From Erythrobacter dokdonensis DSW-74 (GTDB lineage Bacteria; Pseudomonadota; Alphaproteobacteria; Sphingomonadales; Sphingomonadaceae): DNA of 64,000 nucleotides. A program made the position numbers and the translations under genes. Location of the stretch: the NCBI RefSeq assembly GCF_001677335.1, contig NZ_LZYB01000002.1, positions 372,001 through 436,000 of the forward strand, read 5' to 3'. Shown piece after piece: positions 34,180 to 43,323 of this stretch. The notes below the pieces were generated by a model. That model was not told where the DNA came from, did no database searches, and saw only the letters and a program-made list of their open reading frames with translations. Numbering within the stretch: position 1 is the first letter of the stretch; the number at the start of each line of letters is the position of its first letter.

Positions 34180-35496
34180 ATGGCCGAAGAGGCCCAACCT
34201 GCGAACCTGGCAGCGAGCGGCGGCAAGGCCAATCGCCCGGCGCTCGCCCTGCACGTGCCCGAGCCGAAATATCGTCCGGGCGATACGGTCGATTTCTCGG
34301 ATATCGACATCGGCAAGGCGGGTGCGCAGCCGCGTCCCGACGAAAGCGCCCATCCCTCCGAAATGGGTGAACTCGCCTACAGCCTGATCCGCGTGCTGGG
34401 CGAGGACAATCAGGCCCACGGTCCCTGGAATCCCCGGCTCGATGCCGATACCCTGCGCGCCATGCTCGGCCACATGGCAATGGTGCGCGCCTTCGATGAA
34501 CGCATGTTCCGCGGCCAGCGGCAGGGCAAGACCAGCTTCTACATGAAGTGTACCGGCGAGGAGGCGACCTCGATCGCGCCTGCCATGGCGCTCGCGAGTG
34601 ACGACATGGTGTTCCCGTCCTATCGCCAGCAGGGCATCCTGATCGCGCGCGGCTATCCGCTGATCGAGATGATCAACCAGATCTATTCGAACAAGGCCGA
34701 CAAGCTGAAGGGCCGCCAGCTGCCGATCATGTATTCGAGCCGCGAGCACAGCTTCTTCAGCATTTCGGGCAACCTTGCCACGCAATGCCCGCAGGCAGTG
34801 GGCTGGGCGATGGCAAGCGCGTGTCGGGGAGACAGCCGGATCGCGGCGAGCTGGGTGGGCGAGGGCTCGACGGCCGAGGGCGACTTCCACTCCGCCTGCA
34901 CCTTTGCGGCGGTTTACAACGCGCCGGTGATCCTCAACGTCGTCAACAACCAGTGGGCGATTTCGAGCTTTTCGGGGTTTGCCGGTGCAGAGCGCACCAC
35001 CTTTGCCGCGCGCGGCCTCGGTTACGGGATTGCGGCGCTGCGCGTTGACGGCAATGACGCGCTCGCCTGCTATGCCGCCGCCCAGTGGGCCGCCAATCGC
35101 GCGCGGGGCAATCACGGCCCGACCCTGATCGAATATTTCACCTATCGCGCCGAAGGCCACTCGACCTCGGATGATCCGTCCGGTTACCGTTCCGCCCAGG
35201 AACGCGAGGAATGGCCGCTGGGCGATCCGGTGATGCGCCTCAAGAACCACCTCATCGCGAGTGGCGAATGGGACGAGGAGCGGCAGGCGGCGATGGACCT
35301 TGCCTGCGCCGAGAAGGTCAAGGAAACCACCAAGGAAGCCGAGAAGAACGGCATCCTCGGCCATGGTCTGCACCACCCGTTCCACACCATGTTCGAGGAT
35401 GTCTACGAGGAGCTGCCCTGGCATCTCGAAGAACAGGCCGAACAGGCGATCCGCGAGCGCATCACCAAGTTCGGCAGCGAAAGGCCCTTCGGATGA
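34180..35496 (+). CDS. bkdA1: Branched-chain 2-oxoacid dehydrogenase E1 component, alpha subunit
   Basis: A 438-aa thiamine-diphosphate-dependent subunit that decarboxylates the 2-oxo acids of Val, Leu and Ile. SREHSFFSISGNLATQCPQA and the cofactor motif GEGSTAEGDFHSA...NVVNNQWAIS are present. The phosphorylation-loop region RAEGHSTSDDPSGYR is typical of E1-alpha. The N-terminal 70 residues are a family-typical extension. The start codon follows AAGGGGAGAG. The stop overlaps the E1-beta start (ATGA). Confidence 0.94.
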   Translation: MAEEAQPANLAASGGKANRPALALHVPEPKYRPGDTVDFSDIDIGKAGAQPRPDESAHPSEMGELAYSLIRVLGEDNQAHGPWNPRLDADTLRAMLGHMAMVRAFDERMFRGQRQGKTSFYMKCTGEEATSIAPAMALASDDMVFPSYRQQGILIARGYPLIEMINQIYSNKADKLKGRQLPIMYSSREHSFFSISGNLATQCPQAVGWAMASACRGDSRIAASWVGEGSTAEGDFHSACTFAAVYNAPVILNVVNNQWAISSFSGFAGAERTTFAARGLGYGIAALRVDGNDALACYAAAQWAANRARGNHGPTLIEYFTYRAEGHSTSDDPSGYRSAQEREEWPLGDPVMRLKNHLIASGEWDEERQAAMDLACAEKVKETTKEAEKNGILGHGLHHPFHTMFEDVYEELPWHLEEQAEQAIRERITKFGSERPFG

Positions 35497-36557
35497 GCCC
35501 AGAATCGTCAAGCGTGACCGAAACCGCAGTGGAAGCGGCCACCGAACGCCGCCTCAACATGATCGAGGCGATCAACGAGGCGCTCGACATCATGCTCGCG
35601 CGCGATCCCGACGTGATCATCATGGGCGAGGACGTCGGCTATTTCGGCGGGGTGTTTCGCGCCACCGCCGGGCTTCAGGCGAAGCATGGCAAGACCCGCG
35701 TGTTCGACACGCCGATTTCGGAATGCGGGATCATCGGCGTCGCGGTGGGAATGGGCGCCTATGGCCTCAGGCCCGTCCCGGAAATCCAGTTTGCCGATTA
35801 CATCTACCCCGGCCTCGACCAGCTGATCTCCGAAGCCGCGCGGCTGCGCTACCGTTCGGCGGGGGATTATATCGCCCCGCTTACGGTGCGCTCTCCCTTC
35901 GGCGGGGGGATTTTCGGCGGGCAGACCCACAGCCAGAGCCCCGAGGCGCTGTTTACCCATGTCTCGGGCCTCAAGACCGTGATCCCCTCCACCCCGCACG
36001 ATGCCAAGGGGTTGCTGATCGCCGCGATCGAGGACAATGATCCGGTGATCTTCTTCGAGCCAAAACGCATCTATAACGGCCCGTTTTCCGGCTTCTACGA
36101 CAAGCCGGTGGAGCCGTGGAAGAAGCACCCCGACAGCATCGTGCCCGAAGGTTACTACCGCATTCCGCTCGGCAAGGCGCGCACCGTGCGCGAGGGTGAG
36201 GCGATGACGATCCTCGCCTACGGCACGATGGTGCATGTGGTCGAGGCGGTGGCGCGCGAGAAGGGCGTGGACGCGGAAATCCTCGATCTGCGCACGCTGG
36301 TTCCGCTCGACATCGAGGCGATCGAGGCTTCCGTGGAAAAGACCGGCCGCTGCATGATCGTCCACGAGGCGACCCGCACCTCCGGCTTCGGCGCCGAACT
36401 CTCGGCGCTTGTCACCGAACGCTGCTTCTACCACCTCGAAGCCCCGGTCGAACGCGTCACCGGCTTCGACACGCCCTATCCCCACAGCCTCGAATGGGCC
36501 TACTTCCCCGGCCCGGTCCGCATCGGCGAGGCGATCGACAAGCTTCTGAGCGAGTAA
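35493..36557 (+). CDS. bkdA2: Branched-chain 2-oxoacid dehydrogenase E1 component, beta subunit
   Basis: A 354-aa transketolase-like subunit. MIEAINEALDIMLARDPDV, MGEDVGYFGGVFRATAGL, ISECGIIGVAVGMGAYG and the C-terminal transketolase_C domain are typical. The start overlaps the alpha-subunit stop by four bases, consistent with stoichiometric translation of the alpha2-beta2 enzyme. An in-frame Met at residue 23 (MIEAINEA) is an alternative start but lacks the overlap. Confidence 0.94.
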   Translation: MSPESSSVTETAVEAATERRLNMIEAINEALDIMLARDPDVIIMGEDVGYFGGVFRATAGLQAKHGKTRVFDTPISECGIIGVAVGMGAYGLRPVPEIQFADYIYPGLDQLISEAARLRYRSAGDYIAPLTVRSPFGGGIFGGQTHSQSPEALFTHVSGLKTVIPSTPHDAKGLLIAAIEDNDPVIFFEPKRIYNGPFSGFYDKPVEPWKKHPDSIVPEGYYRIPLGKARTVREGEAMTILAYGTMVHVVEAVAREKGVDAEILDLRTLVPLDIEAIEASVEKTGRCMIVHEATRTSGFGAELSALVTERCFYHLEAPVERVTGFDTPYPHSLEWAYFPGPVRIGEAIDKLLSE

Positions 36558-36564
36558 GCGCACC

Positions 36565-37851
36565 ATGGCGAAATTCACATTCAACATGCCCGACGTGGGC
36601 GAGGGCGTGGCCGAGGCCGAAGTCGTCGAATGGCACATCAAGGTCGGCGACCGGGTCGAGGAAGACCAGCACCTTGTCGATGTCATGACCGACAAGGCGA
36701 CCATCGACATCGAAAGCCCGGTCGCGGGTGTGGTCACCGCGCTGGCGGGCGAGGTCGGCGACACCATCGCCATCGGCGCCATGCTGCTGGAGATAGAAGT
36801 CGAGGGCGAGGTGGAAGATCAGGCCGAACCCGCCCCAGCGCCGGCTCCCAGAGCCCCCGAGGTCGAGGAGCGGATCGAGGTGGAAACCTCTGACGTCTCC
36901 GATGCCGATGATGCGTTGGCCGCCGATCCCGAGCCCGAGCCGCTGCCGGCGCCCACGCCCGCCCCCGAGCCGCGCCACGAGGCCAAGGTTCTCGCCAGCC
37001 CCGCGGTGCGCCAGCGCGCGCGCGATCTCGGCATCGACCTTGCAGAGGTGAAGCCCGCCGAGGATGGCCGTATCCGCCACGGCGATCTCGACCAGTTCCT
37101 CGCCTATAATGCCGGCGGCGGTTTCGCAGCGGGCAAGGCGCGCGCCGACGAGACGATCAAGGTCATCGGTCTGCGCAAGCGCATCGCCCAGAACATGGCC
37201 GCGTCCAAGCGCCACATCCCGCATTTCACCTATGTCGAGGAATGCGACGTGACCGAGCTTGAGGACCTGCGCGCCCAATTGAACGCCTCACGAGGCGAAA
37301 AGCCCAAGCTCACCATGCTCCCGCTGCTGATCCGTGCGATCTGCAAGGCGCTGCCCGATTACCCGATGATCAATGCGCGTTATGACGACGAGGCAAATGT
37401 CGTCACCCGTTATGGCTCTGTCCATCTCGGCATGGCGGCGCAGACGGGCTCGGGCCTGATGGTGCCGGTGATTCGCGATGCGCAGAGCCGCAACCTGTGG
37501 CAGCTCGCGCGCGAGATCGGCCGTCTCGCCGAGGCAGCGCGCAGCGGCAAGGCCACCTCGGAGGAACTTTCCGGTTCGACTCTGACCGTCACCTCGCTCG
37601 GCCCGCTCGGCGGGGTGGCGACCACGCCGGTCATCAACCGGCCCGAGGTCGCGATCATCGGCCCCAACCGCATCGTGGAACGCCCGATGTTCGTCTCCGA
37701 CGGCATGGGCGGCGAACGAATCGCCAAGCGCAAGCTGATGAACATCTCGATTTCCTGTGACCACCGCGTGGTTGACGGACATGACGCAGCCAGCTTCATC
37801 CAGAGCGTGAAGCGCCTGATCGAAAGCCCGGCGCTGCTGCTGGTCGAGTAG
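36565..37851 (+). CDS. bkdB: Branched-chain 2-oxoacid dehydrogenase E2 (dihydrolipoyl acyltransferase)
   Basis: A 428-aa acyltransferase core of the complex. Domains in order: a lipoyl domain with the lipoylated K44 in VMTDKATIDIE; a Pro/Ala/Glu linker; a peripheral-subunit-binding domain (ASPAVRQRARDLGIDLAEV, about residues 141-175); and the catalytic domain ending in CDHRVVDGHDAASF, with the catalytic His. The start lies 7 nt after E1-beta. The E3 gene (lipoamide dehydrogenase) is not in the window. Confidence 0.95.
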   Translation: MAKFTFNMPDVGEGVAEAEVVEWHIKVGDRVEEDQHLVDVMTDKATIDIESPVAGVVTALAGEVGDTIAIGAMLLEIEVEGEVEDQAEPAPAPAPRAPEVEERIEVETSDVSDADDALAADPEPEPLPAPTPAPEPRHEAKVLASPAVRQRARDLGIDLAEVKPAEDGRIRHGDLDQFLAYNAGGGFAAGKARADETIKVIGLRKRIAQNMAASKRHIPHFTYVEECDVTELEDLRAQLNASRGEKPKLTMLPLLIRAICKALPDYPMINARYDDEANVVTRYGSVHLGMAAQTGSGLMVPVIRDAQSRNLWQLAREIGRLAEAARSGKATSEELSGSTLTVTSLGPLGGVATTPVINRPEVAIIGPNRIVERPMFVSDGMGGERIAKRKLMNISISCDHRVVDGHDAASFIQSVKRLIESPALLLVE

Positions 37852-37969
37852 GCGAAAATAATGCGCCAGGGGGCCGCAAGAGGGCGTTGACAGCCCGATG
37901 CACCGGCCCTAATGGCGCTGCTCCACGAGCGGGACGGTATCGCCGTCATGCTCGGTCAGGACAAGATGC

Positions 37970-38046
<77 letters not shown>

Positions 38047-38079
38047 CTTGTCACCCAAGGCTACCGAAAGCCATCGAAC

Positions 38080-38109
38080 AAGGCGGGCGTCAGTCCGCCT
38101 TTTCTTTTG
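38080..38109 (+). terminator. Terminator of tRNA-Asp, overlapping the 3' end of the DUF2842 gene
   Basis: AAGGCGG and CCGCCTT form a 7-bp stem with an 8-nt loop, followed by TTTCTTTT. The T-run is the antisense of the last codons (KEKAD) of the convergent DUF2842 gene. The stem may also act, more weakly, in the other direction. Confidence 0.75.
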
Positions 38110-38344
38110 CCTGAGGGGCAGGGGCGGGCGCGCTCCAGCGACCGGTTTCCATCCAGATCAGGAACCGCTTGAGCGGCAGCAGCCATACAAGGCCGAGCAC
38201 GACATAGATCACCGTCTGGGCCCAGCCCGGCCAGTTGCCGATCAGCGAAGGCGCATAGCGCGCGATCACGATGCCATAGACCATCAGGGCTGCAAAAAGC
38301 GCAAGGATGCCGAAGGGAATTCGCCAGGTCGGGGTTTCGCGCAT
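38090..38344 (-). CDS. DUF2842 small membrane protein
   Basis: An 84-aa protein with two membrane segments (FGILALFAALMVYGIVIARY and TVIYVVLGLVWLLPLKRFL) and the conserved C-terminal LIWMETGRW of the DUF2842 family, found in alphaproteobacteria. It ends in a short charged tail. It begins 2 nt after the 5-formyltetrahydrofolate cyclo-ligase gene and is probably co-transcribed with it. Function unknown. Confidence 0.85.
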   Translation of the reverse strand: MRETPTWRIPFGILALFAALMVYGIVIARYAPSLIGNWPGWAQTVIYVVLGLVWLLPLKRFLIWMETGRWSAPAPAPQAKEKAD

Positions 38345-38346
38345 GG

Positions 38347-38919
38347 TCAGATCAGGCCATAAATCCGGGTCGGGGTGACAACCGCATCAAGCGGCAGGTC
38401 ATGGGCTTCGGCGGGAAGCGCCTCACATAGCTGCGCGTCCCACGCCAGTCCAATGGTCAGGCGGCCGGGATGTTCCGCCAGCCAGCGATCATAATGGCCG
38501 CCGCCTTGTCCGAGCCGTTCCAGCGCGGCGGTAAAGCCCACCAGCGGGACGAACAGCACATCGGGCACCAGCGTGTCGGCACCGTCATCGGGCTGAAGCA
38601 TCCCGAACGGGCCGGGTGCAAGGTCGCTCTCGCCATAGGGGTCGGTGTGGCGGGCGAAGGCCATGGGGGTGCTGCGCGCGGCGAAGGAGGGCAGGGCGAT
38701 GGTGTGCCCGGCCTCGTGGAAGAAGCGCGCATAGCCGCCCGCAGGCGCCTCGAACGGCCCGGCATGATAGAGCCCGACCACCGCATCCGGCGCAATCCGC
38801 GCCAGCAGCGGGGCAGGGGGACGATGGAACAGCAGGCCCCTGACGGAATCGGGTAGGCTCTCGACATGCGCGCGGCGCGCGGTGCGAAGAGTGCGGCGAA
38901 GTTGGGATTTGGTGGTCAC
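38347..38919 (-). CDS. fau: 5-formyltetrahydrofolate cyclo-ligase
   Basis: A 190-aa ATP-dependent enzyme converting 5-formyl- to 5,10-methenyltetrahydrofolate. The nucleotide-binding motif GQGGGHYDRWL and the N-terminal KSQLRRTLRTARRAH (phosphate-binding Lys/Arg) are present. It lies downstream of 6S RNA and zapA, the usual zapA-ssrS-fau order of many proteobacteria. Confidence 0.93.
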   Translation of the reverse strand: MTTKSQLRRTLRTARRAHVESLPDSVRGLLFHRPPAPLLARIAPDAVVGLYHAGPFEAPAGGYARFFHEAGHTIALPSFAARSTPMAFARHTDPYGESDLAPGPFGMLQPDDGADTLVPDVLFVPLVGFTAALERLGQGGGHYDRWLAEHPGRLTIGLAWDAQLCEALPAEAHDLPLDAVVTPTRIYGLI

Positions 38920-39059
38920 GCGATGCTCAATCCCGCTGAAGAGCGCTCAACGGGCCGCAGGCCCGCAAGGGCGACCGCCCGCCCACAGCCATGCGGCCGA
39001 ACGGCCGCATGAGCGAGGATGCCCGAACAAGAACGTGGCGGAACCACCATGGGTCGTTT

Positions 39060-39190
39060 GCACTAGAAATCCTCTGACGCCAGTAACGTCAGGTGGGCGC
39101 CGTTTACCCGAGCGCTCGGGACGAACCCGCGAACCCGGGCAGGGACAGCTCCCATGGATTGCTTATAGCCTCAGGGATATTCAGTCGGCT
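39060..39190 (-). ncRNA. ssrS: 6S RNA (approximate ends)
   Basis: Between zapA and fau, on their strand, lies a conserved non-coding stretch with the features of alphaproteobacterial 6S RNA. The 5' side reads ATATCCCTGAGGC and can pair with the 3' side GTCAGAGGATTT to form the closing stem. The interior has a GC-rich hairpin arm (CCCGAGCGCTCGGG) and the block GGCGCCCACCTGACG. 6S RNA binds the housekeeping RNA polymerase holoenzyme and represses it in stationary phase. The ends are estimates from pairing and could be off by 10-30 nt. Confidence 0.75.
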
Positions 39191-39219
39191 CGTGCCGGGC
39201 AGTCCCGCCAAGACCTTAT

Positions 39220-39687
39220 CTAGGCGTTCGCGCCAAACGCTTCAAGCGCCGCCGCGCTGGCTTCGGCGCGCTCGGCAAGCGCTTCGAGCCGCTCGGCAAT
39301 CTTCTCGGCTGCCTCGGGCCCGCCGAACAGGTCGCCCTGCGGGGCGGGTGCGGGGGAAGGGGCCGGAGCGGCGGGCGCGGCACGCGCTTTTGCGAGTTCG
39401 GCCTCCAGCCGGGCCAATTCGGTCCGCAGCGCGGCGGTTTCCTCATCCCCGGCCGCGCCGGGCATGGCCGAGGGCGCCGTTCCGCCCTTGCGCGTCTCGG
39501 CCAGTTCGTCGGCGAGGAACAGCGCGGCAAACAGCAGGTTCTGCGCTTCGGTTGGTGCACGCGCGCTGCCGAGCAGCGCATATTTCTCCGCGATCATGGC
39601 ACCGAGCGCTTCGATATGGGCTTCCTCACCGTCGGCACAGGCGACGGGATAGGATTTGGGGCCGATGGTCAGCGTCACGGTGCTCAT
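39220..39687 (-). CDS. zapA: Cell division protein ZapA
   Basis: A 155-aa ZapA, which binds and crosslinks FtsZ filaments. The N-terminal globular head is VTLTIGPKSYPVACADGEE, and LLFAALFLADELAET begins the helix. A coiled coil extends to the end, interrupted by a Pro/Ala-rich segment (PAAPAPSPAPAPQG). It precedes 6S RNA and fau. Confidence 0.92.
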   Translation of the reverse strand: MSTVTLTIGPKSYPVACADGEEAHIEALGAMIAEKYALLGSARAPTEAQNLLFAALFLADELAETRKGGTAPSAMPGAAGDEETAALRTELARLEAELAKARAAPAAPAPSPAPAPQGDLFGGPEAAEKIAERLEALAERAEASAAALEAFGANA

Positions 39688-39692
39688 GCGGG

Positions 39693-39908
39693 CTAGTCTT
39701 CCAGCTGGTCGATAAGTTCATCAAGTTCGCGAAGGCTTTCCGCCACTTGCTCGCGCAATTTCTCGTGCTGGTTGACCAGTTCGACGACTCTGGCCGAGGC
39801 TGCCGGTTGCTGTTCGGTTCGCGCCTGCGTCGCCTCGCGTGCCGCGGCAATCCGCTCCATCGCGGCTTCGATGCGCTGGACGGCGCTTTCGATGCGGCCT
39901 GCTTGCAT
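39693..39908 (-). CDS. Small coiled-coil protein upstream of zapA
   Basis: A 71-aa, highly charged, almost fully helical protein: RIESAVQRIEAAMERI near the N-terminus, then VELVNQHEKLREQV and LRELDELIDQLED. It begins 5 nt before zapA's leader and is surely co-transcribed with it. Similar short coiled-coil genes (DUF4164-like) precede zapA in other alphaproteobacteria. A ZapB-like role in the division ring is plausible but not established. Confidence 0.75.
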   Translation of the reverse strand: MQAGRIESAVQRIEAAMERIAAAREATQARTEQQPAASARVVELVNQHEKLREQVAESLRELDELIDQLED

Positions 39909-40146
39909 GGGTTTCAGATACCAAGATTGGCCCGTTCACGCAAAGTCTTGGGGAGGGCTGTTGATAAGTCTTCGCGTCCGCGCCTGCCCTTGCGCGCCTG
40001 CACAAGGTTGACCTCATCCGGCGGCTCGGCAATGGCACAGCCCGCAACCGGGGGATCGAATCGCCCGGCCGCCTGTCTGGCGCGGCTCGGCTCGGGTTGG
40101 TCTCGGCGAGCAAGAGCCGGGACAGCAGCAGGAGAAACGTGCGCCC

Positions 40147-42123
40147 ATGACGATCGAACCCGCCCGCCTGCCGCTCATGGCCAATGCCATCCGCGCCCTG
40201 TCGATGGACGCGGTCGAAGCGGCCAATTCCGGCCACCCCGGCATGCCGATGGGCATGGCGGATGTGGCGACGGCGCTGTTTACCGGCCACCTCAAATATG
40301 ATCCCGGCGCACCGCATTGGGCCGACCGCGACCGCTTCGTGCTGTCGGCAGGTCACGGCTCGATGCTGATCTACAGCCTGCTCTACCTTACCGGGTATGC
40401 CGCGCCGACGATCGAGGACATTCGCAATTTCCGCCAGCTCGGTTCCCCTTGCGCAGGACATCCTGAAAACTTCCTGCTCGACGGGGTAGAATGCACCACC
40501 GGCCCGCTGGGGCAGGGGCTGGCGATGGCGGTCGGCATGGCGATGGCCGAGCGTCACCTCAACGCCGTGTTCGGTGACGATCTTGTCAATCACCGAACCT
40601 GGGTGATCGCAGGCGATGGCTGCCTGATGGAAGGCATCAACCACGAAGCGATCGGGCTGGCCGGGCACCTTGGCCTTGGCCATCTCAACGTGCTGTGGGA
40701 CGACAACCGCATCACCATCGACGGCGCGACCGACCTTTCGACGTCCGAGGACATCAAGGCGCGCTATGCCGCCACGGGCTGGCATGTGACCGAATGCGAC
40801 GGCCATGACTTCGCCGATATCGAGCGCGCGCTGAATGAGGCCAAGGCCGATCCGCGCCCCTCGCTCGTCGCCTGCCGCACGCTGATCGGCAAGGGCGCTC
40901 CCAACAAGCAGGGCACCAGCGCCACCCATGGTTCGCCGCTGGGCGGGGCCGAGGTCGCTGCCGCGCGCGAGGCGCTGGGCTGGACCGCCGCGCCGTTCGA
41001 GATCCCTTCGGATATTCTTTCCGATTGGCGCATGGCGGGCGAACCGGGCCGCCGCGCGCATGGCACCTGGGCGGGCCACCTCGAAGCCAGCCCCCGCAAG
41101 TCCGAGTTCGAGCGCCGCATGGCGGGCGACTTGCCCGCAGGGTTCACTCTTGATGATCACATCAACGGCCTGATCGCCGCGCCGCAGAAGATTGCCACCC
41201 GCAAGGCCAGCGAGATCGCGCTTGCCGCGATCAATCCGCAGCTGCCCGACACCATCGGCGGCAGCGCCGACCTGACAGGCTCGAACAACACACTGGCGGG
41301 CGGCATCGGCACCTTCTCGAAGGAGAATTACGCCGGACGCTACGTCTATTACGGCATCCGCGAATTCGGCATGGCCGCGGCGATGAACGGCATGGCGCTG
41401 CACGGTGGCGTGATCCCCTATGGTGGCACCTTCCTTGTCTTTACCGACTATGCCCGCGGCGCGATCCGGCTTTCGGCGCTCCAGCATTGCCGTGTGATCT
41501 ATGTGATGACGCATGACAGCATCGGGCTGGGCGAGGACGGGCCGACCCACCAGCCCATCGAACATCTCGCCTCGCTGCGCGCGATGCCGAACCTGCTGGT
41601 GATGCGCCCGGCCGATGCGGTCGAAACCGCCGAATGCTGGCAGATCGCGCTTGAACAGAAAGACCGTCCGACGGTGTTGGCGCTCACCCGCCAGAACCTG
41701 CCGCAGCTTCGGCTCGAGGCGGGTGAGAACCTTTCGGCAAGGGGCGGCTATCGCCTGAAGGCGGCCGAAGCGGCGCGCAAGGTCGTGATCCTTGCCACCG
41801 GCTCGGAAGTCTCGCTCGCGGCTGAATGCGCCGCGCAGCTCGAAGCGTCGGGCATCGGCGCTGATGTCGTCTCAATGGTGTGCACCGAACTGTTCGATGC
41901 GCAGGATGCGGCCTACCGGGCCGAGCTTCTGCCCGCCGACGCGCTGATTGTTTCGGTGGAAGCGGCGAGCACCTTTGGCTGGCAGCGCTACACCGGCACC
42001 GCCGGCCTCAATATCGGGATCGACAGCTTCGGCGCCTCGGCCCCGGCAGGCGATCTGTTCGCCCATTTCGGTCTCACGGCGGAGGCAATTGTCCCGCAAA
42101 TCCTTCAGAAATTGAACAGCTAA
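40147..42123 (+). CDS. tkt: Transketolase
   Basis: A 658-aa thiamine-diphosphate enzyme of the pentose-phosphate and Calvin-type rearrangements. It has NSGHPGMPMGMAD with a substrate-binding His, the cofactor motif GDGCLMEGINHEAIG, and the transketolase signature YGGTFLVFTDYARGAIRL. The length is normal. The gene starts a glycolytic/pentose-phosphate cluster (tkt, gap, pgk, fba). The 238-bp region before it (39909-40146) is a divergent promoter with no gene I can support. Confidence 0.97.
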   Translation: MTIEPARLPLMANAIRALSMDAVEAANSGHPGMPMGMADVATALFTGHLKYDPGAPHWADRDRFVLSAGHGSMLIYSLLYLTGYAAPTIEDIRNFRQLGSPCAGHPENFLLDGVECTTGPLGQGLAMAVGMAMAERHLNAVFGDDLVNHRTWVIAGDGCLMEGINHEAIGLAGHLGLGHLNVLWDDNRITIDGATDLSTSEDIKARYAATGWHVTECDGHDFADIERALNEAKADPRPSLVACRTLIGKGAPNKQGTSATHGSPLGGAEVAAAREALGWTAAPFEIPSDILSDWRMAGEPGRRAHGTWAGHLEASPRKSEFERRMAGDLPAGFTLDDHINGLIAAPQKIATRKASEIALAAINPQLPDTIGGSADLTGSNNTLAGGIGTFSKENYAGRYVYYGIREFGMAAAMNGMALHGGVIPYGGTFLVFTDYARGAIRLSALQHCRVIYVMTHDSIGLGEDGPTHQPIEHLASLRAMPNLLVMRPADAVETAECWQIALEQKDRPTVLALTRQNLPQLRLEAGENLSARGGYRLKAAEAARKVVILATGSEVSLAAECAAQLEASGIGADVVSMVCTELFDAQDAAYRAELLPADALIVSVEAASTFGWQRYTGTAGLNIGIDSFGASAPAGDLFAHFGLTAEAIVPQILQKLNS

Positions 42124-42138
42124 GCAGGAGCATTTCTC

Positions 42139-43146
42139 ATGGCCACCAAAGTTGCCATCAACGGCTTCGGCCGCATCGGCCGGCTTGTCGCGCGCGCCAT
42201 TCTCGAGCGCAGCGACCACGATCTTGATCTGGTCGCGATCAATGATCTGGCCGATGCGAAGTCCAATGCGCTACTGTTCGCCTATGACAGCGTCCATGGC
42301 CGCTTCAACGGCGAGGTAAGCGCCGAGGGCGATGCCATCATCGTCAACGGCAAGCGCATCGCGGTGACCGCCGAGCGTGATCCCGGCAAGCTGCCGCATG
42401 GCGAAATGGGCATCGACATCGTGCTTGAATGCACGGGTTTCTTCCAGTCGGACGAAGCGAGCCGCCCGCATCTGGCCGCCGGGGCCAAGCGCGTGATTAT
42501 CTCGGCGCCCGCGACCGGCGTTTCCAAGACCATCGTCTACGGCGTGAACCACGAAACGCTGACGGCCGACGACGTGATCATCTCCAACGCCAGCTGCACC
42601 ACCAACTGTCTCGCGCCGGTGGCCAAGGTGTTGAACGACACGGTGGGGATCGAGCGCGGTTTCATGACCACGATCCACAGCTACACCAACGACCAGCGCA
42701 TGCTCGACCAGATCCACAAGGACCTGCGCCGCGCGCGGGCGGGGGCAGCCAACATGATCCCGACCACCACCGGCGCCGCGCGTGCGGTGGGCCTGGTGCT
42801 GCCGGAGCTCAAGGGCAAGCTCGACGGGTCGAGCGTCCGCGTGCCGACCCCCAATGTGTCGATGGTCGATCTGGTCTTCGTGCCGGGCCGCGACACCACG
42901 GCCGAAGAAATCAACGCCGCACTGAAGGCGGCTGCCGAAGGGGCGATGAAGGGTGTGCTCGACTATACGGACGAGCCGCTTGTTTCGAGCGATTTCAATC
43001 ACTACCCGGCGTCTTCTACCGTCGATTCGCTGGAGACCAGCGTGATGGAAGGCAAGCTTGCCCGCGTGGTCAGCTGGTATGATAACGAATGGGGCTTCTC
43101 CAACCGGATGATCGACACTGCCGGGGTGATGGCGAAGTTTCTGTAA
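42139..43146 (+). CDS. gap: Glyceraldehyde-3-phosphate dehydrogenase
   Basis: A 335-aa dehydrogenase. NAD-binding [14 protein letters not shown] is at the N-terminus, the catalytic C153 is in [12 protein letters not shown], and the C-terminal [13 protein letters not shown] is conserved. It starts 15 nt after tkt. After it comes a 177-nt spacer rich in palindromes before pgk. Confidence 0.98.
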   Translation: MATKVAINGFGRIGRLVARAILERSDHDLDLVAINDLADAKSNALLFAYDSVHGRFNGEVSAEGDAIIVNGKRIAVTAERDPGKLPHGEMGIDIVLECTGFFQSDEASRPHLAAGAKRVIISAPATGVSKTIVYGVNHETLTADDVIISNASCTTNCLAPVAKVLNDTVGIERGFMTTIHSYTNDQRMLDQIHKDLRRARAGAANMIPTTTGAARAVGLVLPELKGKLDGSSVRVPTPNVSMVDLVFVPGRDTTAEEINAALKAAAEGAMKGVLDYTDEPLVSSDFNHYPASSTVDSLETSVMEGKLARVVSWYDNEWGFSNRMIDTAGVMAKFL

Positions 43147-43154
43147 GCGCATCT

Positions 43155-43307
43155 CCCCTCCCGCCGAAGGTTGGCCCTGCCAAGCGTCAATTTGGAACAA
43201 CGGGAGGGGCCGGGGGTGGGCCTATGCCTCTGGCGGCCGAAACCCGCCCCGCTGCGACTAGCCAGCAAGCTGGCAAGTCTCGCTGCCCCTCCCGCAGGTG
43301 GGAGGGG
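43155..43307. repeat. REP-like palindromic block in the gap-pgk spacer
   Basis: The spacer holds a pair of CCCCTCCCG (43155) / CGGGAGGGG (43201), a perfect small hairpin CCAGCAAGCTGG (43262), and a hairpin CCCCTCCC (43286) / GGGAGGGG (43300). The same CCCCTCCC core in both halves suggests two copies of an intergenic repeat. No start codon or ribosome site other than that of pgk is convincing here. Confidence 0.65.
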
Positions 43308-43323
43308 GTCAACGGAGTGAACC

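Noticed and set aside
39093..40301. A 402-codon plus-strand frame over the 6S RNA, zapA and the coiled-coil gene.
   Set aside because: It runs antisense to three supported features and is Arg-rich without motifs.
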